NCBI RefSeq assembly: GCF_900105155.1
Contig: NZ_LT629762.1
Coordinates: forward strand, 1,116,001 to 1,180,000
Reading direction: 5' to 3'
Source: Pseudomonas prosekii
GTDB lineage: Bacteria > Pseudomonadota > Gammaproteobacteria > Pseudomonadales > Pseudomonadaceae
DNA length: 64,000 bases
Positions 63,376-64,000 of this stretch are shown one piece after another. Below the pieces are notes generated by a model, which did no database searches, had not been told where the DNA came from, and saw only the letters and a program-made list of their open reading frames with translations. Position numbers and translations under genes: made by a program. Every line of letters starts with the position of its first letter. Position 1 is the first letter of the stretch.

Positions 63376-64000
63376 ATGAAACGTTTCGTTCTACTCGACA
63401 CCGCCCCCATCCCTGAAAACGGCGGTGCCTTGTGCCTGTTCGAATATGGCGAGGATTTCGTCATCAAGATTCAGGGCGGCGACGGCGGCCAATTGATGAA
63501 CACGCGCATGCACGGTTCCGAAGATGCCTTGGCCGAGATCCCTTGCCGCAAGGTCGCCGGGCGGCCGAATTCGCGGGTGTTGATCGGTGGCTTGGGCATG
63601 GGTTTCACCCTCGCCTCCGCGCTCAAGCACTTGGGTAAAACCGCTGAAGTGGTAGTCGCGGAACTGGTGCCGGGCGTGGTCGAGTGGAATCGCGGCCCGC
63701 TGGGCGAGAAGTCCGGCAACCCGCTGCTCGACCCGCGCACGGTGATTCGCATGGAAGACGTGGCCAAAGTGCTGCAAGCCGAGCCGCAGGGTTTCGACGC
63801 AATCATGCTCGACGTCGACAACGGCCCCGAAGGCCTGACCCAACGCGCCAACAGCTGGCTCTACTCGGCCGGCGGTCTCAGCGCCTGCGCCAAGGCACTG
63901 CGGCCAAAGGGCGTGCTGGCGGTGTGGTCGGCCAGCGCCGACAAGCAGTTTTCCGAGAAGTTGAAGAAGGCCGGTTTCAAGGCTGAAGAAGTCCAGGTGT
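63376..64000 (+). CDS. Spermidine-synthase-like methyltransferase-fold protein, 3' end missing
   Basis: First 208 residues of a SpeE-like protein, running off the right edge. GGLGMGFTLASALKHLG (71-87) is a glycine-rich SAM or decarboxylated-SAM-binding loop; FDAIMLDVDNGPEGL resembles the active-site Asp loop. It may be a polyamine aminopropyltransferase or related SAM enzyme of the spermidine synthase-like group. The start is ATG, preceded by a weak ribosome-binding site. Confidence 0.78.
   Translation, partial: MKRFVLLDTAPIPENGGALCLFEYGEDFVIKIQGGDGGQLMNTRMHGSEDALAEIPCRKVAGRPNSRVLIGGLGMGFTLASALKHLGKTAEVVVAELVPGVVEWNRGPLGEKSGNPLLDPRTVIRMEDVAKVLQAEPQGFDAIMLDVDNGPEGLTQRANSWLYSAGGLSACAKALRPKGVLAVWSASADKQFSEKLKKAGFKAEEVQV

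Overview
The window looks like chromosome from a high-GC gammaproteobacterium of the Pseudomonas fluorescens group. The evidence is the codon usage, the gene order (a guanidinobutyrase cluster collinear, as far as I recall, with PA1413-PA1422 of P. aeruginosa), a LapEBC-type adhesin exporter, and about sixteen Pseudomonas-type REP doublets. No rRNA, tRNA, CRISPR array, prophage, integrase or transposase gene was seen. Both edges cut a gene: the TolC-like protein on the left and a spermidine-synthase-like protein on the right.

Layout. 1-4.4 kb: the end of a type I secretion locus for a giant surface adhesin (outer-membrane channel, ABC ATPase, membrane fusion protein). 4.5-15.2 kb: a DTW-domain tRNA-modification gene, then a guanidino-compound catabolism block (LysR regulator, guanidinobutyrase, SnoaL-like protein, NCS1 permease, Na+/solute symporter). 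In this block an 840-bp array with a 113-bp period separates regulator from target. A PA1414-like small gene, a second LysR gene and two exporters follow. 15.3-22 kb: mostly envelope proteins, small conserved proteins and a LysR regulator. 22-23.4 kb: an unusual two-gene unit, a C70/papain-like cysteine peptidase and an unrecognised partner, preceded by two related perfect palindromes two helical turns apart. 23.6-34.4 kb: a DEAD-box RNA helicase, mechanosensitive channel, drug/metabolite exporter, azoreductase, LysR-hydrolase-cyclophilin group, ABC exporter and FemAB/GNAT-like protein. 34.7-44.9 kb: a porin, a FabH-like beta-ketoacyl-ACP synthase, HrpA, AceK and another exporter. 45-52.9 kb: an orphan two-domain TerD protein, LpxO-type lipid A hydroxylase, CysK, a DUF748 protein, a DUF2442-HTH protein and a MoxR/VWA pair. 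53-57.9 kb: 5-oxoproline utilisation (pxpC, pxpB, pxpA, MFS transporter, divergent LysR). 58-64 kb: small membrane proteins, a class II glutamine amidotransferase, oligopeptidase B, a cyclic-nucleotide-binding protein and the start of a SpeE-like gene.

Most genes are single or in short operons, and almost every 3' boundary carries a REP doublet or a hairpin terminator. The most unusual content is (i) the C70 peptidase/partner unit with its paired palindromes, (ii) the 113-bp hairpin-spacer array with a single-unit relative between hrpA and aceK, and (iii) REP doublets whose terminal GTGG motif is repeated outward at 17-23 bp steps.
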